Part shown: piece after piece, positions 25,143-34,190 of the stretch
Numbering within the stretch: position 1 is the first letter of the stretch
Layout: the number at the start of each line of letters is the position of its first letter
Assembly (NCBI GenBank): GCA_026627305.1
Contig: JAPNVD010000030.1
Span: 30,759 to 94,758, forward strand
DNA length: 64,000 bases
Direction of reading: 5' to 3'
From: Sulfolobaceae archaeon
Lineage (GTDB): Archaea > Thermoproteota > Thermoprotei_A > Sulfolobales > Sulfolobaceae
Made by a program: the position numbers and the translations under genes
The notes under the pieces: generated by a model
Databases searched by the model: none
Told to the model about the DNA's origin: nothing
What the model saw: only the letters and a program-made list of their open reading frames with translations

Positions 25143-25946
25143 ATGATATCAATAGGCGAAATAATAGGTATAGTGTTCTTAGTGATCATAATAATTATAT
25201 TTCTCTCACTCTCGATGAGAGTTGTAAGGGAGTGGGAAAGGGCTGTAGTTTTACGATTGGGAAGGCTTTTAGGACTTAAAGGACCTGGGATTATATTCTT
25301 AATACCGTTTGTTGATAGACCCTACGTTATTGATTTACGAATAAACACTGTAGAGGTTCCGCCGCAGGTTATAATAACTAAAGATAACGTTACAGTCTCT
25401 ATTGATGCAGTTGTTTACTACAAAGTTGTAGACCCTATTAGGACAGTGACATCTGTTTTGAATTATAATGCGGCTGTACTCAATTTAGCTCAAACAACAT
25501 TAAGGGATGTGATTGGACAGATGGAATTGGATGAACTCCTAAGCAAAAGAGAAGAAATAAACAAGAGATTACAAGAGATCTTGGATACAGCTACTGAAGG
25601 GTGGGGTATAAAAGTTACCGCGGTGACAGTAAGAGATATAAGATTATCGCAAGAGTTGTTAACCGCAATGGCAAAACAGGCTGAAGCAGAGAGATTAAGG
25701 AGAGCTAAAGTAATATCTAGTGAAGGAGAAAGACAAGCTGCATCGATATTAGCTGAGGCTTCTAAGTTCTATCAAGCGAATCCAACAGCTCTTCAGTTGA
25801 GGTTTTTAGAAGCCCTTTCAGATATATCTACAAAAGGGGGTTTAATTATAGTAGTTCCTGCAGGTCAGGAGATATATCCAACAATATCTACATCTGCAGC
25901 ATTAACTAGTGCACTGATTAAAAAAGAGGAAGAAATTAAAAAGTGA
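25143..25946 (+). CDS. SPFH/stomatin-like (slipin) membrane protein
   Basis: 267 residues: one N-terminal membrane helix, then the SPFH domain (VVREWERAVVLRLGRLLGLKGPG, IDLRINTVEVPPQ, VDAVVYYKVVDP) and a coiled-coil Ala/Glu-rich helix (AKQAEAERLRRAKVISSEGERQAAS) used for ring oligomers. Archaeal stomatins are cut by an NfeD-type partner protease. GACTTAAAATG, about 27 bases before the ATG and inside the end of the thermopsin gene, may serve as its TATA box. The nearby NfeD and proteases suggest a membrane proteostasis group. Confidence 0.92.
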   Translation: MISIGEIIGIVFLVIIIIIFLSLSMRVVREWERAVVLRLGRLLGLKGPGIIFLIPFVDRPYVIDLRINTVEVPPQVIITKDNVTVSIDAVVYYKVVDPIRTVTSVLNYNAAVLNLAQTTLRDVIGQMELDELLSKREEINKRLQEILDTATEGWGIKVTAVTVRDIRLSQELLTAMAKQAEAERLRRAKVISSEGERQAASILAEASKFYQANPTALQLRFLEALSDISTKGGLIIVVPAGQEIYPTISTSAALTSALIKKEEEIKK

Positions 25947-25977
25947 TCAGCTGGACTAGGATAAATCATCTACTATC

Positions 25978-26094
25978 ATGGTTTTTATACTACTCATCAC
26001 ATTATTATTAGTTTTATCCTTCACACAGTATCTTAAAAATATTCACATTAAGTACGATTTTTATGAAAAAGAGCGGCTATACCATAGTTGTTAG
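25978..26094 (+). CDS. Possible 38-residue single-pass membrane peptide
   Basis: ATG 25978 opens MVFILLITLLLVLSF followed by a charged tail (KNIHIKYDFYEKERL), a reasonable single-pass peptide. It overlaps the start of the next gene by 32 bases in another frame and has no visible ribosome site. Too short for the ORF track; weak support. Confidence 0.22.
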   Translation: MVFILLITLLLVLSFTQYLKNIHIKYDFYEKERLYHSC

Positions 26095-26737
26095 TATTAT
26101 AATGATCATAGTGCTGTTCAGTTGTAATTTATTAGCTTCAGCCTACTCATTGCATATAATAACCAATTCCACTAGTGTAGATTTTATAGTTTCGAATGGT
26201 AACAGAACAATTTTCGTTATAGGTAATACTACAATAAATGGACTTTATGGAAACATTACTATTGTGGCTATAAGTCTAAATCCAGGCTATTACGTGAAAC
26301 CATCGAAGTTGAATATCAGCCTTTTAAATAATTTAACTTTATACTTCTACGTATATCCTATCAGCCTAAACGTCACTCTTAAAGCTATAGGTCCTGGTAC
26401 AGTAATAGTAAAGCTTCCTAATGGGACTGTTCTTAACGGTTCATATCTATCCTTTAACATACCCTATTATTCAAGGTTAGAAATAACAGCTAAACCTTAT
26501 AAAGGCTACACTTTCTATGGTTGGTCTAATGGCATATCTTCAAGGTCTCAAAACGTTTTAATATTAGATAACTTTAGTTTAACAGCTACGTTTGGAACGT
26601 TAAAAGATAATAATGGAATAACTTCTACTGCCAGATCCTCTAAAGGCTTAACTGCCTTAATTGCCTCATTTTTGTTGTTAATAGCTATGATAATCCTCTT
26701 CAGGAGTACTAAAGGGAGCAATGAGGCTAAAATGTAG
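26063..26737 (+). CDS. Surface-anchored protein with InlB-type beta repeat
   Basis: 224 residues: N-terminal signal helix (YTIVVSIIMIIVLFSCNLLASA), an extracellular part with many N-glycosylation sites, one copy resembling the divergent InlB B-repeat (KPYKGYTFYGWSNG then LTATFG), and a C-terminal helix (LTALIASFLLLIAMIILF) with a charged tail. The layout (signal, beta domain, C-terminal anchor) matches the two nearby proteases, so it is placed outside the cell. It may be an adhesion or S-layer-associated protein; no enzyme motif is visible. Confidence 0.65.
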   Translation: MKKSGYTIVVSIIMIIVLFSCNLLASAYSLHIITNSTSVDFIVSNGNRTIFVIGNTTINGLYGNITIVAISLNPGYYVKPSKLNISLLNNLTLYFYVYPISLNVTLKAIGPGTVIVKLPNGTVLNGSYLSFNIPYYSRLEITAKPYKGYTFYGWSNGISSRSQNVLILDNFSLTATFGTLKDNNGITSTARSSKGLTALIASFLLLIAMIILFRSTKGSNEAKM

Positions 26738-26777
26738 GGGGAAATTATTTTATTTGGCTATCTAGTAAACTTCTTTT

Positions 26778-27812
26778 ATGATTCCTAAGCTAGGAAAGAT
26801 AAACAGAGATATATTTGATAAAGTGATATATCCTCACTTAGGTTTTACACATGAGGAAGTAATAGTGCCACCTACTCATGGTGTAGATACAGGGGTAATA
26901 GATCTAGGGGATGGAAGAGTATTAGTAGTGAAAACTGATCCCGTATTTATTGTCCCACAATATGGTTTTAAAAAGTCCGCCTGGTTTGCTGTACACATCT
27001 TAGCTAGTGATGTGATGACATCTGGTATACCCCCTAGATATGCACTTATAGATCTAAACTTGCCTGTAGATATGAAGGATTCTGAGTTTGAAGAGATGTG
27101 GCTTGGAATAGATGAGGCTCTTAAAGAGATCGGAGTAATGGTAGTTGGGGGTCATACGGGAAAATATGAAGGCACAGGGTATCCAATGCTGGGAGGATTT
27201 ACGATGATGGGAATAGGACCAAAGGATAAATTTGTCACGTCTAAAGGTGCTAGAGTTAATGATGATATAGTTGTAACTAAAGGACCAGCAGTAGAGGCTA
27301 CTGCCCTATTGGTTAATACATATCCAGATTATTTTAGGCAAAAGTTAAGTCCAGATGTGTTTAAAGAGGCTTATGATATGTATTGGAAGATGAGCTGTTG
27401 GAAAGATGGTTTGATAGCCTCAAATATTGGTGTTCATGCTATGCATGATGCAACTGAGGGAGGGTTATGGGGAGCTCTAACTGAAATCGCAGAAGCGAGC
27501 AATAAACATTTGCAAATTTATGAAGATAAGCTCTTTATGTATAGGGCTGTACGTGAAGTAACGTCTATAGTTAACATTGATCCTTATTCTTCAATAAGCG
27601 AAGGGACTTTAGTGATAATTACGCCTTATGGAGATAAAGTAGTTGAGTCGTTAAAGAAAGAAGGAATTGATGCAGGAATAATAGGCAAGGTGATTGATGA
27701 AGGTGCTAAGGTAACGCTTGTGAAAAAAGATAGCTCTAAGAGCGAAATTAGGCACCCAGAAGAGGATCCGTTCTGGTCAGCCTTCTTCGAGTTAGCTCAA
27801 AGGGTTAAGTAA
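26778..27812 (+). CDS. AIR synthase-superfamily protein, HypE-like
   Basis: 344 residues of the PurM/HypE/ThiL/SelD superfamily: N-terminal [23 protein letters not shown], central GGHTGKYEG and DVMTSG, and C-terminal [20 protein letters not shown], the last very close to HypE. HypE makes the cyanide ligand precursor of NiFe hydrogenases from a carbamoylated Cys; here the C-terminal Cys of true HypE is missing (end is FFELAQRVK), and no hydrogenase gene is near. It therefore probably uses ATP on another substrate. Convergent, overlapping by 16 bases with the SelB-like gene. Confidence 0.8.
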   Translation: MIPKLGKINRDIFDKVIYPHLGFTHEEVIVPPTHGVDTGVIDLGDGRVLVVKTDPVFIVPQYGFKKSAWFAVHILASDVMTSGIPPRYALIDLNLPVDMKDSEFEEMWLGIDEALKEIGVMVVGGHTGKYEGTGYPMLGGFTMMGIGPKDKFVTSKGARVNDDIVVTKGPAVEATALLVNTYPDYFRQKLSPDVFKEAYDMYWKMSCWKDGLIASNIGVHAMHDATEGGLWGALTEIAEASNKHLQIYEDKLFMYRAVREVTSIVNIDPYSSISEGTLVIITPYGDKVVESLKKEGIDAGIIGKVIDEGAKVTLVKKDSSKSEIRHPEEDPFWSAFFELAQRVK

Positions 27813-28702
27813 CCCAATACTCTAGGTTTTCCTGGTTTTACGTTAACATTTATAACAGGTATTTTTCCTGCCCTTATGGGTATTGGATTGTTGAGAGTAA
27901 CTTTAGTTTTATCGTTCTCCTCTTTTATTTCACCAGTGAATGAATTTCCATAATATATTATATGCGTCATAGATGTAGCTTGAGACCATGGATATTTTGT
28001 GAAACTAGCTTCAAATTCCTTAGCAAACTTTACCTCTGGCTTAACCAAGAAATACGTATCTTTAACCTCCTCCTCTTTGACGTTTTTAAGGGCAAAACCT
28101 ATCCTTGTCCCGCTTTTCACCTCCTTCTGATCTTCATCAAGAACTTGTATGCTCTTTACTTCAACTTCTTTTCCGTAAGGTAAGGCAACTAGTTTCTCAT
28201 GAACTTCCACTGGGGTATATGTAAATCCTGTTACTACAGTACCTACGCCTTTTACAGTGAATACTCTATCAACATATATTATTCCTAAATCGTCTTCAAC
28301 ATTTTCATTTGAAGGCTCAACAATTTCATTTAATATTTCTGGTTGTACTGATAGCTTTACATCTTTTAATAGTTTATTTATCATTTCCTGCTGAAGCTGT
28401 GAAACTATAATTATCTTCTTAGTGTTAACAGAGTTTGCTAGAAGTAATAACTCTCCATCTGTCCACTGCAAGTTAACAGGTAAATGAAGTATTATGGTTG
28501 AAGCTAACGTGGCTGATTCCGCAGTATCTAATATGCTTTCAGGATATTGTGAAGGAACTAGCACTGACCTTATATATTCTCCATGCTTTCTATAGTAAAT
28601 TCTTGTTTTCTCTTTTTCATGTAACTTCCCTAACTTTTCTGCTATACTCTCTCTTTCTTTTTCATCACTACCTATAACTGCAAATATTTCTCCATAGTAC
28701 AT
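27797..28702 (-). CDS. Degenerate SelB/EF-Tu-like protein lacking GTPase motifs
   Basis: 301 residues. Residues about 140-230 are a clear translation-factor domain II ([41 protein letters not shown]), closest in style to SelB. The preceding 125 residues occupy the place of the GTPase domain but lack the P-loop (GSDEKERE in place of GxxxxGK), the DxxG motif and NKxD. A C-terminal beta domain like domain III follows. So it may bind RNA or tRNA without hydrolysing GTP. I recall degenerate SelB-like proteins being described in archaea; selenocysteine is not known in Sulfolobales. Convergent with the HypE-like gene. Confidence 0.78.
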   Translation of the reverse strand: MYYGEIFAVIGSDEKERESIAEKLGKLHEKEKTRIYYRKHGEYIRSVLVPSQYPESILDTAESATLASTIILHLPVNLQWTDGELLLLANSVNTKKIIIVSQLQQEMINKLLKDVKLSVQPEILNEIVEPSNENVEDDLGIIYVDRVFTVKGVGTVVTGFTYTPVEVHEKLVALPYGKEVEVKSIQVLDEDQKEVKSGTRIGFALKNVKEEEVKDTYFLVKPEVKFAKEFEASFTKYPWSQATSMTHIIYYGNSFTGEIKEENDKTKVTLNNPIPIRAGKIPVINVNVKPGKPRVLGYLTL

Positions 28703-28796
28703 TTATAATCTCTCTTCAAACTAATTGCTTGAGATTTATGAAACTAACCTATTAAGTAGAGAGTTGTTTAAGCTTTAACTGCTAATACTATTATTT

Positions 28797-29510
28797 GTGA
28801 AACTATTCGTAGGAACCTCTGGTTGGATGTACCCCTGGAATGAGGGAAATAGTCTAAAATGGTATTATGAGAGGACAGGGCTAAACGCTGTGGAGCTCAA
28901 TATGTCATTTTATCGTTTTCCCAATTCTAGGCAGATCAATTCGTGGTCTAAATACAAACTGTCATGGTCTATAAAAGTTAACAGGTTAATTACTCATACG
29001 TATAAGCTTAACGAAAAAGGAATAGAACTATTGAGGAAGTTTATTGATATAGTGAAACCCCTAAACCCCGATAATTTGCTATTCCAATTACCCCCATCTT
29101 ATTCCGCAAAAAACGCTGATCATGTTATAGATGTTATAAATAGTCTGAAGTTGCATGATATCGCGGTAGTTGAACCTAGGCACTTATCTTGGTTTGAAGA
29201 AAAAATATATTCACTTTTTAGAAAAAATGATATAACTTTAGCCAGTATTGACTCTCCTCTTGGCGTATATATCGTAAATACTACAGGTAAGATTTATTTA
29301 AGGATGCATGGAAGAACTGAGTGGTATATGTACGATTATTCAGTTAACGAAATAGTTGAGGATATTAATAAAATCATGGATCTAAAACCTGAGGTCACTT
29401 ACGTGTTTTTCAATAATGATTTATGGATGTTAGAAAATGCTAAAATTTTGGTAAATATGTTTAAAAACAGAGGAATAGAGTTGACACCATTAAGAGGTGA
29501 TGAAATTTAA
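28797..29510 (+). CDS. DUF72 (YecE-like) family protein
   Basis: 237 residues from GTG. N-terminal FVGTSGWMYPWNEG, VELNMSFYRFPN and the later VVEPRHLSWF and YLRMHGRTEWY match the TIM-barrel DUF72 family, whose biochemical role is not established. The end overlaps the ThiI gene by 14 bases, so the two are coupled. The start is placed by the conserved N-terminal strand, with no room for a longer N-terminus. Confidence 0.85.
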   Translation: MKLFVGTSGWMYPWNEGNSLKWYYERTGLNAVELNMSFYRFPNSRQINSWSKYKLSWSIKVNRLITHTYKLNEKGIELLRKFIDIVKPLNPDNLLFQLPPSYSAKNADHVIDVINSLKLHDIAVVEPRHLSWFEEKIYSLFRKNDITLASIDSPLGVYIVNTTGKIYLRMHGRTEWYMYDYSVNEIVEDINKIMDLKPEVTYVFFNNDLWMLENAKILVNMFKNRGIELTPLRGDEI

Positions 29511-30657
29511 AGTAGTATTATGTAGCCTCAGTAGTGATGTAATCTTAAAGTCAGCTAGAAGTAGGGCTAGATTTCAAAACATATTACTCAAGAATGTAAA
29601 AAATGCATTACAGCGTAGAAACATTCCGTACTCTGGCATATCATATGACGAGGCTAGGCTGGTTATAGTTACAGAAAAAGTTGAAGAGGTAAGCCAGATT
29701 ATGACAAGAATATTCGGTATACATGGTGTTACAATAGCCGAGATGTTTACATTTACTAATGTCCAAGATCTCGTAAGTAAAGTTACAGATATAGCTAGAG
29801 AATGGGTAAAAGGGAAGAAGTTTGCTGTAAAAGCCAGGAGAAGTGGAATCGAAGGTATTACTAGTTTAGATCTAGCTAAGCTAATAGGAGCATCACTTTA
29901 TTCCTATTCTTCTGGTGTAGATTTAGATAATCCTGATGTTGAAGTCCATGTGGAAGTCAGGTCAAATAGAGCTTACGTACATAAGGGTTTTATAAAGGGT
30001 GCAGGTGGAAATCCCATAGGTGTGGAAGGAAAGGCTCTAGTGCTGTTTTCAGGAGGAATAGATTCTCCTGTAGCTTCGGTTTTAGCGGCCAAAAGAGGTC
30101 TAAAGGTTGATTTTCTTCACTATATCTTAGCTTCAGACAAGTCAAAGGAGGAGGCGTTGAAGGTAGCAAAGTTAGTTAAGGATAATTGGCTTTTAAGCTA
30201 TGATCCAAAGATGTATTTCATTGATTTAAGAAATGTAGTATTGGAAATCCTAAATCAGGTCAATTACACGTATAGGCAAGTAGTCTTAAGGCTTAGTATG
30301 TATAAGGTTGCTGATATATTTGCTAGAAATAAGGGGTATGATCTAATCTATACAGGTGAAAGCATAGGGCAAGTCTCTTCTCAAACGGCTAAGAATATTA
30401 AGGCCATCCACGCAGTGTCTCAACCCCTATTGCCCATAATTAGACCTTTAGTAGGAATGGATAAGGAAGAAATTATTGATCTAAGTAAAAAATATGGTTT
30501 GTTTGAAGAATCCTCTAAAACTCACGAGTATTGTAGGATTGCATCTAGAGGTCCTGTTGAGACAAGGGCTAGTATTGATAAACTTAAGAAGTTTTATGAA
30601 AAATTGAACCCCATTATAGAAAAAGTTGCTCAAGAATATGAAGAAGTAGACGTTTAA
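29497..30657 (+). CDS. thiI: tRNA 4-thiouridine synthetase ThiI
   Basis: 386 residues: N-terminal ferredoxin-like and THUMP domains (to about 170, with a conserved RRSGIEGITSLDL region), then the PP-loop LFSGGIDSPVAS near residue 184 for adenylation of U8 in tRNA. The C-terminal rhodanese domain of the bacterial enzyme is absent, as usual in archaea. Starts GTG 29497 and ATG 29500 are both possible; an AGAGGTG sequence overlaps them. It overlaps the DUF72 gene and converges with the SelD-like gene. In archaea ThiI acts with another sulfur donor. Confidence 0.92.
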   Translation: MMKFKVVLCSLSSDVILKSARSRARFQNILLKNVKNALQRRNIPYSGISYDEARLVIVTEKVEEVSQIMTRIFGIHGVTIAEMFTFTNVQDLVSKVTDIAREWVKGKKFAVKARRSGIEGITSLDLAKLIGASLYSYSSGVDLDNPDVEVHVEVRSNRAYVHKGFIKGAGGNPIGVEGKALVLFSGGIDSPVASVLAAKRGLKVDFLHYILASDKSKEEALKVAKLVKDNWLLSYDPKMYFIDLRNVVLEILNQVNYTYRQVVLRLSMYKVADIFARNKGYDLIYTGESIGQVSSQTAKNIKAIHAVSQPLLPIIRPLVGMDKEEIIDLSKKYGLFEESSKTHEYCRIASRGPVETRASIDKLKKFYEKLNPIIEKVAQEYEEVDV

Positions 30658-30685
30658 TGAATAATATGAGAAAAATACTGTTGAT

Positions 30686-32092
30686 TCATTCTTCTAATAA
30701 CTTGAATTGCTTTAACACGTTTTCTCTCTCAATTAATTTTACTGTGTCCTTTGGCACATATACTGTACCATTACCTCTACCTAAAACTTTTCCTATTATC
30801 ATGGGTTCTTGACCTTCTTTCTTAAGCTCTTCATACACCTGGTCTACTACTTTCTTATGTGCAAAGATAACAATAGCACCATTTGTTCCTGCTGTGGAGT
30901 TAGGTATTATGAAGTTTTCAGTAGCGAACTCGCAAAGTCTTCTGTCTATTACTGGGATTTGGTCAAGTTTAACATCAACGTTAGCCTTTTCTGCAAATTC
31001 CTTTACTACAAATATTCCAGGCCCTGTTACATCAGTTGTCATAGCTATATGTTCTTTTTCGTCAAAGGGTTTTCCAAACTCTGGCAGGTGATTGTAAATT
31101 ATTTTCCCCACAGCGATATTAGGTGTTTGCATATACCTAAGTGCCCTTCTCTTGATCTCCTCTAACTCGTTGTAACGGATTCCATAATTGTTCTCCATCA
31201 TATCTAATAGCTCAGTTACTGACAATACCCACATGTTGACGTTTATCGGTGTTAGCTCACCAACAGGTCTACTGACTAATATTTCCATTCCTTCAGTAAC
31301 TCTATTATAGAACATGGGCAGTTCGTGGTCTGATTTTCCAATGACTGTAGCACCTATCATTAGGCTGTTTGTATTAGGTTGTATTTCATTAACCAAGTTT
31401 ACATTATATTTTTCTGCAAAGTTTCTAAATCCTTGAAGCAGTTTCTCCTTTAGTTCTTCAGATGGTGCATCAGCAACTGGTAACATTGCCAAATCCTGTA
31501 TGGCACCTTTTGTGAATAAGTCATTTAAAGCATTAGAAACGGCAACATCTACTTGCATTTGTGAACCAGGATCCTCCATAGGATCTACTATTTGTATAGT
31601 ATCATTGTTCATTACTGTATAGGAATTCTGTTCTTTGCCATTAAGCTGAACTAGGTCTATTATAGCTACTTCCGCAAAGGGGTTAGATGTAACTATCGAA
31701 TGTCCTTTACCTATTGTAAGTTTTCTCCTAGTCTTTATGGAACTGTAAACCTTTAGTAAGAATTTAGAGAAATACTCTGGATTGTTTGCGGTCCTCTGAT
31801 TAACCTGGATTAAGCTAATAGCTCTATCAGCATCGAATTCTCCTCCATTGATGATCCTTTTTATCTTCATCTCATCTCTGGAGACAAAGTAATCAACGTC
31901 TTCTCTAGGCGATATCTCAATGTTGATCTTTCTCAGCTCTTCCCTGATTTTTTGAAGGGCTGGATAAACTGTATCTATTAAGTCCACTTTTACTGCACAA
32001 CCAGTAGCTAAGGAAAAGGGGTTTAAACCAAGTTTTTTATACTTTTCCATGTTAATTCTGAATTTTTCAATTAGTTTGGTAGTATCCATCAA
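30686..32092 (-). CDS. SelD-like (selenophosphate synthetase-related) AIR synthase protein
   Basis: 468 residues of the AIR synthase superfamily. The N-terminal [15 protein letters not shown] aligns with the catalytic Cys/Sec-Gly-Cys-x-x-Lys loop of SelD: Cys32 and Lys35 are kept. The later stretches ([30 protein letters not shown]) fit the ATP-binding core. It is longer than true SelD (about 340). Selenophosphate is needed for selenocysteine or selenouridine; neither is established in this group, so a role with sulfur or another anion is equally open. Convergent with ThiI. Confidence 0.75.
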   Translation of the reverse strand: MMDTTKLIEKFRINMEKYKKLGLNPFSLATGCAVKVDLIDTVYPALQKIREELRKINIEISPREDVDYFVSRDEMKIKRIINGGEFDADRAISLIQVNQRTANNPEYFSKFLLKVYSSIKTRRKLTIGKGHSIVTSNPFAEVAIIDLVQLNGKEQNSYTVMNNDTIQIVDPMEDPGSQMQVDVAVSNALNDLFTKGAIQDLAMLPVADAPSEELKEKLLQGFRNFAEKYNVNLVNEIQPNTNSLMIGATVIGKSDHELPMFYNRVTEGMEILVSRPVGELTPINVNMWVLSVTELLDMMENNYGIRYNELEEIKRRALRYMQTPNIAVGKIIYNHLPEFGKPFDEKEHIAMTTDVTGPGIFVVKEFAEKANVDVKLDQIPVIDRRLCEFATENFIIPNSTAGTNGAIVIFAHKKVVDQVYEELKKEGQEPMIIGKVLGRGNGTVYVPKDTVKLIERENVLKQFKLLEE

Positions 32093-32342
32093 AATCTACT
32101 ATATCTCTACGCTAAAAATAAAGTTTGTGTTTATAAAGTACTAATGTATAATAGACAAATATAAAAGATAAATAATAGATATGATAAATTAAAAAATTTG
32201 TTTAATAAATTTTCCTATTTGAACTATGAAAGACTATATATAGTTTTAAAGTAAACAAAATATAGTAAATTCTATTTAAACTTTTTTACAGTTTAAGAAT
32301 TGACAGACTTTTAAGAGTTCAAAGGAAAATTTTAATACGGAT
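32093..32342. promoter_or_regulatory. AT-rich divergent promoter region between selD-like and etfBA
   Basis: No open frame of note. An ACTTTTAAGAG stretch about 31 bases before ATG 32343 may serve as TATA box for etfBA. A perfect 12-base palindrome ACTATATATAGT lies at 32233-32244, about 100 bases upstream; it is so AT-rich that it may be chance. Confidence 0.4.
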
Positions 32343-34190
32343 ATGTCTGGTTTAAAGATTGTCGTTCCGGTTAAGCAGGTGCCTGATGTCGCTGATTTGA
32401 GGATCGATCCAGTTACTAATAATCTTATTAGAGAGGGTGTACCTGCTGTTCTTAATCCCCCTGACTATTACGCAATAGAAGAGGCTATAGAATTAAGGGA
32501 GAAGTATGGTGGTGAAGTTATAGTAATAACTATGGGTCCCCCACAAGCTGAAAGCGCGTTAAGAGAAGCGATTTCTATGGGGGCTGATAAGGCTTACTTA
32601 ATAACTGACAGGATGATGGCTGGAGCTGACACATGGGCTACATCTTACACGATATCCAAGGCTATAGAAAAATTGGGTGGTGCTAATCTATTATTATTCG
32701 GTAGGAGAGCCACAGATGGTGAAACTGAACAGGTTCCTCCTCAAACTGCGGTGTGGCTCGGTTTACCTTTCGTAGGTTATGTAAGTGAGATTAGAGAGAT
32801 AGACTTAGACAAGAAGAAGGCGATAGTGAAGAGGACTACTGAGTTCGAGGAAGAAGTAATAGAGGTACCTATTCCTGCAGCTTTTAGCATTTTAGAGATA
32901 GCTAATAAACCAAGGATACCTGATATTAAGAGTTTAATTAGAGCAAAAAAGGTGGAAATACCAAAGTTAACGAAAGATGATATTGGAGCTGAGCCTGAAA
33001 AAATTGGTCTGAAAGGTTCTCCAACATTAGTCGTTAGGGTATCTCCTCCTCCTAAGATTAGAAATCCTGAAGTGTTTGATGCTAGATCTAATCCTGAAGA
33101 GGGTGCAAAATGGTTCTTAAATAAGATGTTAGAGTCGTTAAGAAGTGCTTACGCAGAGTTAGAAACTTATGTTAAACCTCAACCGAAGACAAAGGTGGAA
33201 GGGGAAGTATGGGTTTATGTCGATCATATAGGTCCTAAGCCAAACCATACATCTTGGGAAATAATGAGCGAGGCAAGAAAGGTAGCTGACATGCTATCTA
33301 CATCTTTAGCTGCTGTAATTGTAGGGGATGAGTTAGATGAATTAGTTGAGGAAGCTTTTGAATATGGAGCTGAAAGGGTGTATTATGCCAGAGTAAAAGG
33401 GTTCCAAAGATACAATAACGAGGTTTATAGGAGGGCTTTAAAGACGTTAATTAAGAAGTACAACCCATACGTTATGTTCTTCCCTGGTACTAGTAGTTCT
33501 AGAGAGTTAGCTGCGAGCACAGCTATAGAAGTAGATACTGGTTTAGCTGCAGACTGTACTGCATTTGATGTCGATAATAAAGGGATAGTCTATGCAATAA
33601 GACCAGATTTTGGTGGGAAAGAACTATCAACTATCATATGCCCAAAGAAGAGACCATTCATGATAACTGTAAGATCCGGTGTGTTCTCTCCATTAGCAAG
33701 GGTAAAGGGTAGAAAAGGAGAATTAATAGTTGAAAACATAGAGGATACTAATACAAGGATAAAGACCTTAGAATATAAACCGTTAGAGAAGAGAAATATA
33801 CTTACTGAGAGCGATATAGTAGTAGGGGTTGGAAGAGGTATAAAGAAGCCAGAAAACATTAAGCTAGCCGAGGAATTAGCGAGTGTTTTAGGCGGTGTGG
33901 TTGGCGTAAGTAAGCCATTAGCTGATCTAGGTTGGTATCCGAAGGAGAGACAAGTAGGTCAGACTGGGACATCTATAAGACCTAAATTATACATTGCGTT
34001 AGGAATATCTGGCGCAATACAGCATTTAGTAGGAATACAAGGAGCTAAAAAGATAGGTGCTATAAATATAGATCCTCAAGCTCCAATATTCGAAAACTGT
34101 GATTTCGGAGTAGTTGGAGATCTATTTGAGATAGTTCCGATACTTATAAAAGAGTTAAAGGAATTAAAGGAGAGTGGGAAACTTGCCTGA
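32343..34190 (+). CDS. Electron transfer flavoprotein, fused beta-alpha subunits
   Basis: 615 residues: residues 1-255 are the beta subunit (KIVVPVKQVPD, GRRATDGETEQVPPQTA), and from about 290 the alpha subunit (VWVYVDHIGP, VGVGRGI, and the FAD signature GQTGTSIRPKLYIALGISGAIQHL). The gene thus fuses what are two genes in most bacteria, in beta-alpha order. It accepts electrons from flavin dehydrogenases such as acyl-CoA dehydrogenase and passes them to FixC. Fused EtfBA is known from Sulfolobales. The fixC gene starts within its end, fixX follows: one operon. Confidence 0.94.
   Translation: MSGLKIVVPVKQVPDVADLRIDPVTNNLIREGVPAVLNPPDYYAIEEAIELREKYGGEVIVITMGPPQAESALREAISMGADKAYLITDRMMAGADTWATSYTISKAIEKLGGANLLLFGRRATDGETEQVPPQTAVWLGLPFVGYVSEIREIDLDKKKAIVKRTTEFEEEVIEVPIPAAFSILEIANKPRIPDIKSLIRAKKVEIPKLTKDDIGAEPEKIGLKGSPTLVVRVSPPPKIRNPEVFDARSNPEEGAKWFLNKMLESLRSAYAELETYVKPQPKTKVEGEVWVYVDHIGPKPNHTSWEIMSEARKVADMLSTSLAAVIVGDELDELVEEAFEYGAERVYYARVKGFQRYNNEVYRRALKTLIKKYNPYVMFFPGTSSSRELAASTAIEVDTGLAADCTAFDVDNKGIVYAIRPDFGGKELSTIICPKKRPFMITVRSGVFSPLARVKGRKGELIVENIEDTNTRIKTLEYKPLEKRNILTESDIVVGVGRGIKKPENIKLAEELASVLGGVVGVSKPLADLGWYPKERQVGQTGTSIRPKLYIALGISGAIQHLVGIQGAKKIGAINIDPQAPIFENCDFGVVGDLFEIVPILIKELKELKESGKLA

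Noticed and set aside
25946-25976. Possible minus-strand C/D box RNA after the SPFH gene
   Set aside because: A D-box-like TCAG is present, but the C box is only AGATGAT, not RTGATGA, and no second box pair exists.
26778-27812. Calling this gene hypE as evidence for a hydrogenase
   Set aside because: The catalytic C-terminal Cys is missing and no hydrogenase structural or Hyp gene is nearby.
29497-29550. GTGATGA at the ThiI start as a C box
   Set aside because: No CTGA follows at guide distance; the match is part of the start region GTGATGAAA.
30809-31165. + strand ORF of 118 residues inside the SelD-like gene
   Set aside because: Shadow frame full of Cys/Tyr/Phe from the reversed codons; the SelD-like reading has clear family motifs.
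32093-32342. Hidden RNA gene in the 250-base gap before etfBA
   Set aside because: No tRNA-like T-loop, no guide boxes and no GC-rich stem; it reads as promoter DNA.
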